Assembly (NCBI RefSeq): GCF_018145875.1
Contig: NZ_JAGSSV010000002.1
Coordinates: forward strand, 62,001-126,000
Direction: 5' to 3'
Length of the DNA stretch: 64,000 nt
DNA from: Marinomonas vulgaris
GTDB taxonomy: Bacteria > Pseudomonadota > Gammaproteobacteria > Pseudomonadales > Marinomonadaceae
Numbering within the stretch: the stretch's first letter is position 1; each line of letters opens with the position of its first letter. Shown here piece after piece: positions 1-9,671 of the stretch. Position numbers and translations under genes: made by a program. The notes beneath the pieces are model-generated. The model worked only from the letters and a program-made list of their open reading frames with translations. It ran no database searches and was not told where the DNA came from.

Positions 1-379
1 TGAGCTGGATGGCTTTTTCAACGGTTTTTAGCAGGCGGTTGGGGTCAAATGGTTTTTCTAAAAAATCAAAAGCACCGTCCCGTAAGGCATTTACGGCGGT
101 GTCCACGTCCCCATGACCTGTGATTAAGATAAAAGGAAATTCAGGCTCTCTTGTCAGGCAATGGGTCATCAATGACAAGCCGTCTATTGGCGTCATGCGT
201 ATGTCGCTGACGATGATGCAGGCATTACCAATGCAGAACCGATCGATAATGTCTTGTGCGGCTTCGAATTCTCTTACTGTGTATTCAGAAAGGCGCAGCC
301 ATTGCGCGGTGGTTGAGCGGACGATTTCGTCGTCATCGAGTAGCCAGATTTCAATAGATTGTGGATTTTTAGAGTCCAT
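1..379 (-). CDS. DctD-like response regulator, receiver domain (partial, runs off the left edge)
   Basis: Only the N-terminal 126 residues are in the window, and they form a CheY-like receiver domain. Visible landmarks are the acidic pocket LLDDDE near residue 13, phospho-acceptor Asp59 in IIVSDIRMTP, the conserved Thr in LITGHGD and Lys109 in FLEKPFDP. The FLEKPFD ending and pairing with a DctB-like kinase are typical of NtrC/DctD-class regulators, which continue into a sigma-54 activating AAA+ domain and an HTH; those parts lie outside the window. The ATG at 379 begins 2 bases after the kinase stop codon, so the two are co-transcribed. The likely role is activating a sigma-54 promoter in response to a carboxylate signal; the ligand cannot be read from the sequence. 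Confidence 0.85.
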   Translation of the reverse strand, partial: MDSKNPQSIEIWLLDDDEIVRSTTAQWLRLSEYTVREFEAAQDIIDRFCIGNACIIVSDIRMTPIDGLSLMTHCLTREPEFPFILITGHGDVDTAVNALRDGAFDFLEKPFDPNRLLKTVEKAIQL

Positions 380-381
380 AT

Positions 382-2463
382 TTACGCCTTTAGTAATGTT
401 AAGCGGAAAACCAGCGGCGCATTGTCGGTCTGACTGGCTTTGAGTGTTCCGTTCATGTCTTTCGCAAGGTTTGCGCTGATAGCAAGTCCTAGCCCTAAGC
501 CTTTGCCTATGGGTTTAGTAGTGAAGAAGGGCTCAAAAATATGCTTTATTTGAGCTGGGTCGATGCCAGGACCGTTGTCCTGATAATGAATAGTAAGATA
601 AGAGTCGTGGGGCTCAACATCAAGGTGAATACAGGTCTTGATACTGTGTTCTTTGCATGCCTGAATGGAGTTGCTGATTAAATTTGAAAAAATACGCTCC
701 AAACGGGTGGGCTCTGCGATTACTTTATCATTGTCATTGAGTAACACGTCCCATTGAATATCATGGGCATCGTCACCTAGGCTGTCGATGGCTTTGCTAA
801 GCGAAGATTTGATGGAGGTTGGTATCAGTTGTTCAGGGCGACGATAAGCAAGTACCTTTAATTCACTGGTGAGGCTTTGCATTCTGACCACTAGTAACTC
901 AAGGTCAGCCAATATTTTTAAAGCTTGTTCCGCGTCTTGTCGTTTCACAAGTAACTCGGCGGTATAAGCAAGAGTTCGAATTCCCGTTAGAGGCTGGTTT
1001 AACTCGTGGGCGATGGCGGTAGACATTTGCCCAATGGCCGCGAGCTTTTCGGTGCGTAATAGTTCTTTTTGCGCCGCTTCTAAAGCGCGAGTTCTTTCTA
1101 GCACCCGTTCCTCTAAACGCGAATTGGCTTCAAGTAGGCTTAGTTCGGCTTTTTTCCGCTTACTTATATTAATCAAGGTGACCAAGTAACCTTGGGAGTC
1201 GCTCCATTCTAAAGAAGAAATAGACAATAGTGCAGGGAATAGCTGACCATTATCCTTGCGTAAAACCACTTCTTGTTCTAACAAGTTGCTAGACAGCGGG
1301 AGACTATTTGACTCATGTTGGCAAAGAGATTGTACGAATTTTAAAGTGGTGTCGTTTTCAGGGCAACTTGGCAAGAACTCTTGCAAAGAATGACCGTTCA
1401 GTTGAGTTTTTTTGCCAAAGTAACGAAGTCCCATTGGATTTACAAAAGAAATATCGCCGTATTTTGTTAGCTGTAGCAGGCCAACGTGGGTGTTTTCTAT
1501 GACGACCCTTTGACGTTGTGCACTGTTGGCGATGAGAATTTCGTTTTCAACCTTAGAGGCTATTTTTAATGCCCGTTCGCGACGATACAGCCAGAATAGA
1601 AAAATCAATGCGAAAACACCTAGGCTGATAAACGCAATATTTTGTGCTTTTTTCTGTATGTCTTTTAAGTTTGATAGGTAATGAATTTGCCATCTCAAAT
1701 CGTCGAGAGTGACGTTTTGCACTAGGTAATTTTCACCTTGCAACAAATAGGTTTGTGAACGGGTATAGTTGAAAAAAGTCACTGGCTGCAAGCTGTCCAG
1801 CCAATTGCCCACTAGATGTCTATTGAGTTTATCCGCTAAAAAAATAAGGTTATTCTGATCTGTCATGACAACCAAATCATTGGACAAATTCCAACGCTCA
1901 ATCAAGTGATTCACACTAATGCGTACCGCGATAGCACCAGTCAAACGACCCGAACTGTACACTGGCGCAAGTACAAGGTGAGCGGACTGATTATGGTCAG
2001 CGCTGTAACCGGAAATCAAGATGTATTCGCCTTGCTGCTCTTTTAGAATTTGGCCAAGCCGTTTTTTGTCAAAATAATCATCTAGACTGAAATTTGGGGA
2101 CTGCTCACTTGAAACAAGCAGGTCACCTTGAACGGATAAGATATACCAGTCTTGTGTTTTTGATACGTGGGTTAAATCTTCCAGCTGGCGATGCAGACGC
2201 TGCGTAAGTACCTCGTCTTTTGGGTGCTCCATAAACGCCAAAATAGTGGGGTTATCGACGAGGGCAAAGGGGAGGATATGGTAGTTTTTTAATTCATTAC
2301 GTAACTCGATTACGTAATTCAGAAGTTGGTTTTGGCCTTCAGAATGCTTATCAATAATCAGTGCTTGATAAGCGATGGTATGAACCGCAAAGAACAGCGC
2401 TGTTAGCAGGCTAGAGCCTAAGGTGAGAAAAAAAAGCCTATGTTTACGGAACTGTGTAATCAA
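382..2463 (-). CDS. DctB-like membrane sensor histidine kinase
   Basis: This 693-residue inner-membrane kinase has a TM helix at about residues 10-32, a periplasmic sensor region to about 272, and a second TM at about 275-293. A PAS domain follows (about 316-435), then a coiled-coil linker (about 440-475), HisKA with phospho-acceptor His486 in AIAHELNQPL, and a HATPase domain (N box around Asn598, DNGPGI near 629, GKGLGLGLA near 653). This is the C4-dicarboxylate sensor (DctB) architecture with an extra PAS. It sits between an AEC permease (9-base gap) and a DctD-like regulator (2-base gap), so it probably reports on the permease substrate. No TRAP dctPQM genes, the usual DctBD targets, are in view. 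Confidence 0.85.
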   Translation of the reverse strand: MITQFRKHRLFFLTLGSSLLTALFFAVHTIAYQALIIDKHSEGQNQLLNYVIELRNELKNYHILPFALVDNPTILAFMEHPKDEVLTQRLHRQLEDLTHVSKTQDWYILSVQGDLLVSSEQSPNFSLDDYFDKKRLGQILKEQQGEYILISGYSADHNQSAHLVLAPVYSSGRLTGAIAVRISVNHLIERWNLSNDLVVMTDQNNLIFLADKLNRHLVGNWLDSLQPVTFFNYTRSQTYLLQGENYLVQNVTLDDLRWQIHYLSNLKDIQKKAQNIAFISLGVFALIFLFWLYRRERALKIASKVENEILIANSAQRQRVVIENTHVGLLQLTKYGDISFVNPMGLRYFGKKTQLNGHSLQEFLPSCPENDTTLKFVQSLCQHESNSLPLSSNLLEQEVVLRKDNGQLFPALLSISSLEWSDSQGYLVTLINISKRKKAELSLLEANSRLEERVLERTRALEAAQKELLRTEKLAAIGQMSTAIAHELNQPLTGIRTLAYTAELLVKRQDAEQALKILADLELLVVRMQSLTSELKVLAYRRPEQLIPTSIKSSLSKAIDSLGDDAHDIQWDVLLNDNDKVIAEPTRLERIFSNLISNSIQACKEHSIKTCIHLDVEPHDSYLTIHYQDNGPGIDPAQIKHIFEPFFTTKPIGKGLGLGLAISANLAKDMNGTLKASQTDNAPLVFRLTLLKA

Positions 2464-2472
2464 GAAAAGCTA

Positions 2473-3429
2473 CTATATAAGATTAAAACTGCGCAACACA
2501 GTAACGCCAATGCTGGTGGTGAGCAAGGAGACAATGGTCGTAATGACTATGATATTGGCCGCCAGAGCGGAGTTGCCATTCATGGCGCGAACCATGATGT
2601 AGCTTGCGGAGGCGGTTGGGGCGGAGGACATAAGGAAAAGTACACCCAGCTCCATTCCGCGATAACCTAATAAAAAGCCACCGAAGGTAAGAACAAAGGG
2701 AACAAAAATCAGCTTGCCGCAAGACGCTAAGATAGGGCCAGCTAATCCACTTTTTAAAGAGCTAAAGCTTAAGGACGCACCTGCACACAAAAGGGCAAGG
2801 GGAAGTGTCATTTGAGCAAAGTAATCGCCTGCTTTGTAAAGTGTAGAAGGAAGTGTAAAGCCGGTAATGGACGTCGCAAACGCGGCAGCAATGGCAATAA
2901 TAAGCGGATTTTTTGCAATCCCTTTTAAAATGCCTTTAACGCTTGCGTTTTTACCCAAACCACGACTTAAACCTATCACCGACAATATATTAAACAGAAC
3001 AGTGACACCGCCTAGGTACAAAGACGCCACAAGAAACACATCGTTACCATAGGCGTTGACACAATAGGCCAGACCAATGATACCCATGTTGGATCGAAAA
3101 GCACCTTGCACCAGCACCGCTCGATCGGCTTTGTCAGGTACCCAAAAAGACATGAGTATTTCCAGAGCCAGATAAGTCGCCAGCACGGCGATCATCGCAT
3201 ACACCACTAAGGAAAAGTCGGTGTCGCTGCTTAAATCGGTTTTGGAAATGCTGATAAAAAGTAATGCGGGAAGTGTGACGTTGAACACCAGTTTAGAGGC
3301 TGTATCAATGAAATTATCATTGATGACTCGCATTCGATACAAGATCACCCCCAGCACCAAAATAAGGAAAATGGGCATGGTGATCGAAAAAGAGAATACC
3401 AGTACGTCTAAAAAGTTGTCCAAAGTCAT
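2473..3429 (-). CDS. AEC (auxin efflux carrier) family permease
   Basis: The 318-residue protein is very hydrophobic with about ten predicted membrane segments. It has the AEC-family N-terminus (SITMPIFLILVLGVILYR) and the two-repeat layout in which helical bundles flank a loop near residues 160-175. Bacterial AEC proteins transport organic anions such as malate or malonate, or act as efflux carriers; the substrate here is unknown. It lies 28 bases after the BaeR-like gene and 9 bases before the DctB-like kinase, all on the minus strand, which suggests a transporter controlled by its own sensor. An AGGA stretch directly abuts the ATG, closer than a usual ribosome binding site, but the next Met would remove part of the first helix. 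Confidence 0.85.
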   Translation of the reverse strand: MTLDNFLDVLVFSFSITMPIFLILVLGVILYRMRVINDNFIDTASKLVFNVTLPALLFISISKTDLSSDTDFSLVVYAMIAVLATYLALEILMSFWVPDKADRAVLVQGAFRSNMGIIGLAYCVNAYGNDVFLVASLYLGGVTVLFNILSVIGLSRGLGKNASVKGILKGIAKNPLIIAIAAAFATSITGFTLPSTLYKAGDYFAQMTLPLALLCAGASLSFSSLKSGLAGPILASCGKLIFVPFVLTFGGFLLGYRGMELGVLFLMSSAPTASASYIMVRAMNGNSALAANIIVITTIVSLLTTSIGVTVLRSFNLI

Positions 3430-3457
3430 TCCTTAAAGCAATGGTTAAAGTCGATGA

Positions 3458-4135
3458 TCAATCGTTATTTTCGAAGCGATAGCCTGCACCGTACACAGAG
3501 TGAATAACATTAAGTTCAGGCGCCACGGTCGAAATTTTCTTACGTAACTTTTTGATGTGGCTGTCGATAGTACGGTCACTCACGACACGACTGTCAGTAT
3601 AAATGCTCTTCATGATCAAATCACGACCAAATACACGACCAGGCTCTTTGATCAATAACTGCAGCAACTGAAATTCTACTGTGGTTAGGTCGATCAGTTC
3701 GCCTTTATAAGTGGCGCGTAGACGATCTACATCAAGATCAAAACCATCAGTACGCGGCGATTCTGCTTGGTCCAGTTCAACACGACGTAAGTTAGCTTTG
3801 ACACGAGCAACAATTTCGCGAGGGCTAAAAGGTTTGCATACGTAATCGTCTGCGCCCATTTCTAATCCAATCAAGCGATCAATCTCTTCTGCTTTTGCGG
3901 TAACCATTATGATGGGAACACCGCTGAATTGACGAACTTGCTTACAGATCTCAATGCCGTCTAACCCTGGTAGCATTAGATCCAACAAAACGATGTCGAC
4001 GTGGTTGTTTTTAATGTAGTTTACCGCGATATCACCGCGATCAAGGTGATGATGTTCGTAGCCTGCTTGTTCTAAGTAGGCAGCCATCAACTCAGCTAAT
4101 TTAGGTTCATCTTCAACAATCAGTACTTTGCTCAT
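3458..4135 (-). CDS. baeR: BaeR-like OmpR-family response regulator
   Basis: The 225-residue protein has a receiver domain (1-120) with phospho-acceptor Asp52 in LLDLMLPGLDG and Lys in CKPFSPRE, plus an OmpR/PhoB winged helix (about 130-222) containing DRTIDSHIKKLRKK. The motifs EEIDRLIGLEMGADDY and VVSDRTIDSHIK are those of BaeR, the envelope-stress regulator of multidrug efflux in enterobacteria. It starts 18 bases after the BaeS-like kinase stop. The usual mdtABC efflux targets are not nearby; an AEC permease and a second two-component pair follow instead, so the target set may differ from E. coli. The gene symbol rests on resemblance only. Confidence 0.82.
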   Translation of the reverse strand: MSKVLIVEDEPKLAELMAAYLEQAGYEHHHLDRGDIAVNYIKNNHVDIVLLDLMLPGLDGIEICKQVRQFSGVPIIMVTAKAEEIDRLIGLEMGADDYVCKPFSPREIVARVKANLRRVELDQAESPRTDGFDLDVDRLRATYKGELIDLTTVEFQLLQLLIKEPGRVFGRDLIMKSIYTDSRVVSDRTIDSHIKKLRKKISTVAPELNVIHSVYGAGYRFENND

Positions 4136-4153
4136 AATTTTATTCGTTCCATA

Positions 4154-5560
4154 TTAAGTTATAGGAAATTCTACTTTTATGCCTAAACCACCATCGGGTG
4201 AATGGTAAGCACTAATGGAGCCTTGATGACCATCCACAATGCTGGCGCAGATAGCGAGACCTAACCCTCTACCACCCGTTGTTCTGTTTCTTGAGTTCTC
4301 GACACGGAAAAACTGCTCGAAAATTCTGTCTTTGTCTTCATCACAAACACCAGGCGCGGAATCTTCAAACAGTACAATGACTTTTTTCGATTTTCTCGCC
4401 AACTTAACCGTCAGTTTGCCGGGAGAATTGGTGTATTTTAGCGAGTTATTCATCAAGTTTGAAAACAGTTGATGCAATCGACTTGAATCAGCGTTCATTA
4501 TGATCGGTTTTTTCTGTAGATATTCGTATTCCAGTTCTAATCCCGCTTCATTAAACGGCAATGTCATAGATTGAACAGTTTGTTCAAGAATATCGTTAAT
4601 CGACACATCGTCCATTTCATAATTTAAACTTCCCATATCATGCATGGATAACTGGTTTAAGTCATCTATAAGGCGTGCAATATGAATGGTTTCTTGGTGC
4701 AATGAGGCAAGACTGTCAGGCGAAGGTTTAATAATGCCGTCTTGCATGGCCTCAATTTCCCCCCGCAAAATAGCGACGGGTGTTCTAAGTTCATGAGCCG
4801 TATCAGCCACCCAGCGCTTTCGAGCTTCTCTTGTGTGTTCAAGAGTGCAAGCGAGGTTATTAAAGTCACAACTTAAGCTCGCCAGTTCATCAGATCCTTT
4901 CACCGCAATACGAGTGTCGTATTTTCCAGCGGCAAGTTTTTTAGTCGCTCTTTGCATTGATGTAATCGGTCGACTTAACCACTGGGCAAGTGGCCAAGTT
5001 AATAAAGCGGCAATGGTCAGCATAAAAGCTGAAATTAACAAAAAGGCTTCTCCTTGCTGGCGAACGAAGCGCAAGGTTTGATCTTGTACTAATTCTCGTA
5101 TGGAGCGAAGCCCTACATAACCGACGATTTCTTTATCGACTTTTACGGCGTAAGTTTCCGCATCACTAAAGCGTATTTTGCCGATTATCGGTTGTTGATT
5201 TTGATCAAACAGTAAAAAACGCTGGCGATAGTATTGTGATGGGTAAATTAGGTCTAAATTTGGCGTGCTTGGTGGTGGTACTAGATCACGTAAGTTTTCC
5301 AGCTTTGCTTGATACCACTCACGTTCCATGCGGCTTTCTTGTACTAAGAAATACCAATCGTCGTAGTAGATATACAAATTAGCGGTTCGATTGGCCATCT
5401 GCTCTAGGAAATCTCGATCGCGCTCTGTGGCATAGGATACAAATCCTCTATCAAAACTCCATTGAAAAACCTGCCACATGGACACGATAAGAAGAATATT
5501 GCTCAACACAAAAACGGCAAACAATTTGTGTCGGATTTTTAACCCTTTTGTGATGGCCAT
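4154..5560 (-). CDS. baeS: BaeS-like sensor histidine kinase
   Basis: This 468-residue membrane kinase has a TM helix at about 11-30, a periplasmic region to about 170 and a second TM at about 172-192. HAMP follows (about 192-245), then HisKA with His256 in VADTAHELRTP and a HATPase domain with N box NLMNNSLKYT and G2 box GGRGLGLAI. The order TM-periplasm-TM-HAMP-HisKA-HATPase and the WVADTAHELRTP motif match BaeS. It is the first gene of the minus-strand string, followed by its regulator after 18 bases. The ATG at 5560 puts a short basic stretch before TM1, which suits inside topology. The periplasmic signal is unknown. Confidence 0.82.
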   Translation of the reverse strand: MAITKGLKIRHKLFAVFVLSNILLIVSMWQVFQWSFDRGFVSYATERDRDFLEQMANRTANLYIYYDDWYFLVQESRMEREWYQAKLENLRDLVPPPSTPNLDLIYPSQYYRQRFLLFDQNQQPIIGKIRFSDAETYAVKVDKEIVGYVGLRSIRELVQDQTLRFVRQQGEAFLLISAFMLTIAALLTWPLAQWLSRPITSMQRATKKLAAGKYDTRIAVKGSDELASLSCDFNNLACTLEHTREARKRWVADTAHELRTPVAILRGEIEAMQDGIIKPSPDSLASLHQETIHIARLIDDLNQLSMHDMGSLNYEMDDVSINDILEQTVQSMTLPFNEAGLELEYEYLQKKPIIMNADSSRLHQLFSNLMNNSLKYTNSPGKLTVKLARKSKKVIVLFEDSAPGVCDEDKDRIFEQFFRVENSRNRTTGGRGLGLAICASIVDGHQGSISAYHSPDGGLGIKVEFPIT

Positions 5561-5874
5561 AAATGGGGAATGTTTTCCTGTTTTTTTGATGGTAGTAGCT
5601 TATACCTTGATGTGTTTCAGCTACAGCACTAGATATCTGTTTACTATACAGTTTTTCGGTAAATTATGGCTACTTGACACGGGTGTAAATAATGAGGAAT
5701 TTCATTGCATTAAAACCTTTAATGGCGAGGTATCGAAAACTGAGGGCTATTTTAGTCTTACGCTGACCTATATAGGGCAGGTTTTATGGTATTTAAGCTG
5801 GGCTAGCAGTTCCTTCTTTTTGGGCGACACGTTAGAATCAGTTTTTTTAAGACAGTAAATAATAGGAATATGTA
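5561..5874. promoter_or_regulatory. Divergent intergenic region, baeS-like / yeeN-like
   Basis: These 314 bases separate a minus-strand and a plus-strand gene, so promoters for both should lie here. A perfect TTGACA occurs at 5674-5679 on the plus strand, but no good -10 box lies 16-18 bases downstream. I see no gene, repeat or terminator that I can support. Confidence 0.3.
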
Positions 5875-6591
5875 ATGGGCAGAGCCTTTCAAAACCGCAA
5901 AGAGTCCATGGCAAAAACGTCTGACCAAAAAGCCAAGGTGTACAGTAAATACGGCCGTGAGATTTATGTTTGCGCAAAATCCGGTGGTATCGACCCGAAT
6001 GGTAATTTGGCGTTGCGTTCTCTTATTGATCGAGCCAAAAAAGATCAAGTGCCAACTCACGTCATTGATAAAGCGCTAGACAAGGCGAAAGGTGGTGGTG
6101 GAGAAGATTTTGATACGGCCCGTTATGAAGGGTTTGGCCCTGGTAATACCATGGTGATTGTTGATTGTTTGTCCGACAATCCTAACCGTACCTTTGGCGA
6201 TGTGCGCACCTGCTTTAATAAGGTGAAATGTAAAATTGGTAGCCAAGGCAGTGTGAGTCATATGTTTGACCACAGTGCTATCTTTGTTTTTTCTGGGACA
6301 GATGAAGAAGTTGTTCTAGAGGCTCTAATGATGGCCGATGTAGACGTAACAGATATTGAGCTAGAAGATGGTAAGGTTACCGTGTTTGCACCTCATACTG
6401 ATTACAGCAAAGCCAAAACCGCTTTGACAGATGCTTTGGGCGATATTGAATTTGATGTGGATGAAATTCAATTTGTCGCGCAAAATATGACAGAGATTCA
6501 AGGCGAAGAAGTGGAGCAATTTGACCGTTTCTTAGATTTGCTAAATGACCTTGACGATGTGCAGCGTGTTTATCATAACGCCGAATACTAG
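5875..6591 (+). CDS. yeeN: YebC/TACO1-family protein, YeeN type
   Basis: The protein is 238 residues, the same length as E. coli YeeN. Family signatures are the N-terminal [28 protein letters not shown] near residue 67, [32 protein letters not shown] and the end [12 protein letters not shown]. YebC-family proteins are described as transcriptional regulators or as translation factors that help ribosomes at difficult sequences; the YeeN branch is poorly characterised. It appears to be a single-gene unit with its own terminator downstream. The ATG at 5875 has GGAATATGTA just upstream. No DNA-binding specificity can be read from the sequence. Confidence 0.85.
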   Translation: MGRAFQNRKESMAKTSDQKAKVYSKYGREIYVCAKSGGIDPNGNLALRSLIDRAKKDQVPTHVIDKALDKAKGGGGEDFDTARYEGFGPGNTMVIVDCLSDNPNRTFGDVRTCFNKVKCKIGSQGSVSHMFDHSAIFVFSGTDEEVVLEALMMADVDVTDIELEDGKVTVFAPHTDYSKAKTALTDALGDIEFDVDEIQFVAQNMTEIQGEEVEQFDRFLDLLNDLDDVQRVYHNAEY

Positions 6592-6620
6592 TTTTTAGGT
6601 TTTTAAAAAAATCGCCTAAT

Positions 6621-6657
6621 CAAAAGCTCTGACAAGTTATGTTGTTGGGGCTTTTTG
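6621..6657 (+). terminator. Rho-independent terminator after yeeN-like gene
   Basis: AAAAGCTC pairs with GGGCTTTT (one G-T wobble) around an 18-base loop and is followed by a T-rich tail. The long loop makes it only moderately convincing. Confidence 0.5.
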
Positions 6658-6734
6658 TTTATGGGCAGTGAACTATTAAGCCCCGTTATCAAAAAACATA
6701 AAGCTATCAAGTAATTTAAAGCCTAAGGAAAATC

Positions 6735-6929
6735 ATGTCAGATTCAAAACCTCAAGTTGCCTCTCCTTGCGTCAGTGTATGTTTGTTAAACGATGAAGAT
6801 GTGTGCGTGGGTTGTTATCGAACAGGTCAAGAAATTACCCTATGGGGGCGGCTGGACTACGACGCCCAGCTTGCTGTGATGGAAAAAGTACGCGAGCGAG
6901 AAGCAAGCAGCCAGTTTGTCAGCAAATAA
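6735..6929 (+). CDS. DUF1289 family small protein
   Basis: This 64-residue protein has the DUF1289 cysteine pattern: SPCVSVCLLN, then CVGCYRTGQEI followed by W and a short helix. The four Cys arranged as C-x3-C and C-x2-C suggest a small metal-binding (probably zinc) fold. Function is unknown; DUF1289 proteins often sit beside fumarate, quinone or tRNA-modification genes. A TAAGGAAA ribosome binding site precedes the ATG. It stands alone and converges with the glycosyltransferase gene. Confidence 0.8.
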   Translation: MSDSKPQVASPCVSVCLLNDEDVCVGCYRTGQEITLWGRLDYDAQLAVMEKVREREASSQFVSK

Positions 6930-6959
6930 TGCTTCGGCTGCTTGTTTCCCCTGCAGTCT

Positions 6960-8201
6960 TTAATTTTTGTCATTATTTATTGCCGCGTTTTTAAGCTCAA
7001 TCCACTGAGACATGTATTGGGTGCTTTTTAAAGTGTGATGACGCAGCATAAGTCCCATAAAGTGAGACTGTCTTAAGGTTTCTTTTAGCGTAACCTGAAG
7101 TGTTAGGCGGTCAATCAGTTTGGGTTGCCACTCACTTGCTTGATAGCGTGATTCCAATAGTTGGTTGCCATTCTTTTGCATCAATTGCCAGCTGGTTTTG
7201 TCGTTATAAAGTGAAACAGCGGCATCAACAAAGGTGTCTATGTCGTCTGTGATCACACCATTCCAAGGCCATTCACCGTGCATGGATTCAGCGCCGACAG
7301 AGGTGGTGATACTGGGCGTGCCCATTTGCATGGCTTCTACCAATTTTCCCTTAATGCCTGCACCAAAGCGAAGTGGCGCCAAACAAAGGCGAGCTTGCTG
7401 CATTACGGCGTGGGCGTCTTCGGCCCAACCTTTTACCAAAAAACCTTCTTTTGGGTTATGCAATTGAGTGGCTTTTGGTGGTGGATAAGCGCCATAAATG
7501 TGTAATTCGGCCTTGGGCAGACGTTTGCGTATAGCGGGCCAGATGTCTGCCTTTAGGTGCAGTACGGCATCCCAATTCGGTCCGTGGCGAAAATTACCAA
7601 TGCTAATGAAATGTTGTCTGTCCTCAAAGGGTTTGAGTGTCTCTAAAACAGCTGGTTTGGGCAGCATGAAAGGCAAATGAAACACGTGCGTTTCTGGTAC
7701 ATGAAAGTGCTCGATCAGCAACTGGGTTTCGACTTCTGAGATCATCAAGGTTAAGTCACAACGGTGAATGGCCGCGATTTCACGAATGCCCACATCACTG
7801 TAAAGGTCCTTGGTCTGAAATTCACGCTGCTGTTTCAAGGCTTGATGTCTGGCTTGTCTTAAAGAATGTAGATCTTCTGTGTTTAATACTCGCAATGAGT
7901 CTGGACTGTGTTTCTCGACTCGCCAACCAAACTGTTCTTCCATCATGAAGCGATCGAATACCACGATGTCCGGTTTTTTGTCGGCGATATAGAGATCAAA
8001 CGAGGCGTCGTTTAACGCGATGTGTTCGGCGCTAATACCCAAAAGAGATAAATCGGCCATGTGCTCGGTTTGTTGAGCAGGGCTGGCGAAAGTGACTTGC
8101 CAGCCTTGTTGACGAAAACAGGTGAGCAATTGCATCATTCGGCTGCCGGCGGCGGAGGAGTTCGGTTCTGGCCAGACATAGCCGATGACAAGTAGGTTCA
8201 C
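6960..8201 (-). CDS. GT-B fold glycosyltransferase (GT4-like)
   Basis: The 413-residue protein is a cytosolic two-Rossmann glycosyltransferase. The N-terminal half begins MNLLVIGYVWPEPNSSAAGSR, typical of GT4-like acceptor domains. The C-terminal half has LHIYGAYPP, FLVKGWAEDAHAVM and the donor-site motif APLRFGAGIKGKLVEAM near residues 280-296. GT4 enzymes transfer a sugar from a nucleotide-sugar donor to glycans, lipids or proteins. No other polysaccharide genes are adjacent, so donor and acceptor are unknown. The last 50 residues are basic and helical. It is monocistronic and convergent with the DUF1289 gene. Confidence 0.8.
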   Translation of the reverse strand: MNLLVIGYVWPEPNSSAAGSRMMQLLTCFRQQGWQVTFASPAQQTEHMADLSLLGISAEHIALNDASFDLYIADKKPDIVVFDRFMMEEQFGWRVEKHSPDSLRVLNTEDLHSLRQARHQALKQQREFQTKDLYSDVGIREIAAIHRCDLTLMISEVETQLLIEHFHVPETHVFHLPFMLPKPAVLETLKPFEDRQHFISIGNFRHGPNWDAVLHLKADIWPAIRKRLPKAELHIYGAYPPPKATQLHNPKEGFLVKGWAEDAHAVMQQARLCLAPLRFGAGIKGKLVEAMQMGTPSITTSVGAESMHGEWPWNGVITDDIDTFVDAAVSLYNDKTSWQLMQKNGNQLLESRYQASEWQPKLIDRLTLQVTLKETLRQSHFMGLMLRHHTLKSTQYMSQWIELKNAAINNDKN

Positions 8202-8378
8202 AGTGTTCTCTCACAGTCAAATGGGGTTTTCGATTCTGTATTTTGAGGAGAATCAGGACATATTCTTTTGGCTATTGTATCATGGCGAACAGATTTGTAT
8301 TGGCTGGCTCTCTTGTATTAATGGTGAGTATCAACAGCGAAGCAATACGTAAGCAAAACATGACATTGAGACGATATT

Positions 8379-9581
8379 ATGATCATTAAACCTAAGATTC
8401 GCGGATTTATTTGTACAACCACGCACCCAGTTGGTTGTGAACAAAATGTAAGAGACCAAATTGCTTTTACAAAGAGCAAGGGTGCGGTAGAAAACGGCCC
8501 TAAAAAAGTCTTGGTCATCGGCGCATCCAGTGGTTATGGCTTATCTTCTCGTATCGCCGCGGCGTTCGGTTCTGGCGCTGCCACCATTGGTGTGTTCTTT
8601 GAGAAACCAGGTACTGAGAAAAAGACTGGCACAGCGGGTTGGTACAACTCGGCTGCGTTTGACAAGGCCGCGAAAGAAGAAGGCTTGTACGCTAAGAGCA
8701 TCAATGGCGATGCCTTTTCTCATGAAGCCCGTGCGAAAGTCATTGAACTGATCAAGCAAGATTTAGGCGAAATTGACATGGTGGTTTACTCATTGGCGTC
8801 ACCGGTGCGTAAAATGCCTGATACTGGCGAAGTGGTTCGCTCGGTATTGAAGCCGATTGGTCAGCCTTATCGCTCTACGGCCATTGATACTAATAAAGAC
8901 GTGATCATTGAAGCGGAAATTGAGCCGGCGACTGAAGAAGAAGTGGCTGCAACGACCACAGTAATGGGCGGTCAGGATTGGGAGTTATGGATGTCTGCGT
9001 TGAATGATGCAGGTGTTTTGGCGAAAGGGGTTCGTACGGTAGCCTACTCTTATATAGGCTCAGACATTACTTGGCCGATTTATTGGCATGGTGCACTGGG
9101 CAAAGCAAAAGAAGATTTGGATCGTGCTTCTGGAGCGATCAATGCTCAATTAGCTGCACTTGACGGTGGCGCTAACGTCGCGGTGCTTAAATCGGTTGTG
9201 ACTCAGGCGTCTTCTGCCATTCCAGTGATGCCGTTGTACTTGGCGATGGTGTTTCGTGTGATGCGTGAAAAAGGTCTACACGAAGGTTGTATGGACCAGA
9301 TTTATCGACTATTTTCTGAGCGCTTGTATAACAACAACACGCCAGCGGAATTGACCGATGAGATGAATCGTCTACGCCTTGATGACTGGGAATTGCGTGA
9401 CGACGTGCAGCAAGCATGTCGTGACCTTTGGCCACAAATCAATGATGCAAACTTGTTTGCCGAAACCGATTATCAGCTTTATAAAGATGAGTTTTTGAAA
9501 TTGTTCGGTTTTGGTTTGGATGGCGTTGATTATGACGCGGATGCGAACCCAGAAGCTGACTTTGATGTCATCACACTGTAA
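8379..9581 (+). CDS. fabV: Trans-2-enoyl-ACP/CoA reductase FabV
   Basis: The 400-residue protein catalyses the last reduction of each fatty-acid elongation cycle, turning enoyl-ACP into acyl-ACP with NADH. FabV features are all present: the N-terminal [20 protein letters not shown], the NADH-binding [15 protein letters not shown] (residues 44-58), and the FabV-specific Tyr-x8-Lys pair at Tyr235 and Lys244 in [11 protein letters not shown], wider than the Tyr-x6-Lys of FabI. Length matches the family. It is transcribed alone and has a clear terminator. FabV enzymes are generally insensitive to triclosan; that property is inferred from the family. Confidence 0.95.
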   Translation: MIIKPKIRGFICTTTHPVGCEQNVRDQIAFTKSKGAVENGPKKVLVIGASSGYGLSSRIAAAFGSGAATIGVFFEKPGTEKKTGTAGWYNSAAFDKAAKEEGLYAKSINGDAFSHEARAKVIELIKQDLGEIDMVVYSLASPVRKMPDTGEVVRSVLKPIGQPYRSTAIDTNKDVIIEAEIEPATEEEVAATTTVMGGQDWELWMSALNDAGVLAKGVRTVAYSYIGSDITWPIYWHGALGKAKEDLDRASGAINAQLAALDGGANVAVLKSVVTQASSAIPVMPLYLAMVFRVMREKGLHEGCMDQIYRLFSERLYNNNTPAELTDEMNRLRLDDWELRDDVQQACRDLWPQINDANLFAETDYQLYKDEFLKLFGFGLDGVDYDADANPEADFDVITL

Positions 9582-9600
9582 GCTAGATTAGCGTGTATCG

Positions 9601-9634
9601 AAGGAGTCCGAGCGTCGCTTTGGCTCCTTTTTTG
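9601..9634 (+). terminator. Rho-independent terminator after fabV
   Basis: AAGGAGTC (9601-9608) pairs with GGCTCCTT (9622-9629) with one wobble around a 13-base loop, followed by a run of T. Confidence 0.8.
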
Positions 9635-9671
9635 TTGGCTGTATTTAACGATAGTGAGTGTTAAGGTGCTT

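Noticed and set aside
5674-5679. TTGACA as the -35 of a yeeN promoter
   Set aside because: The match is perfect, but no acceptable -10 box lies 15-19 bases downstream, so I did not call a promoter.
5478-5858. 126-residue plus-strand open frame before the yeeN-like gene
   Set aside because: It overlaps the well-supported BaeS-like gene on the other strand, has no recognisable domain and no convincing ribosome binding site.
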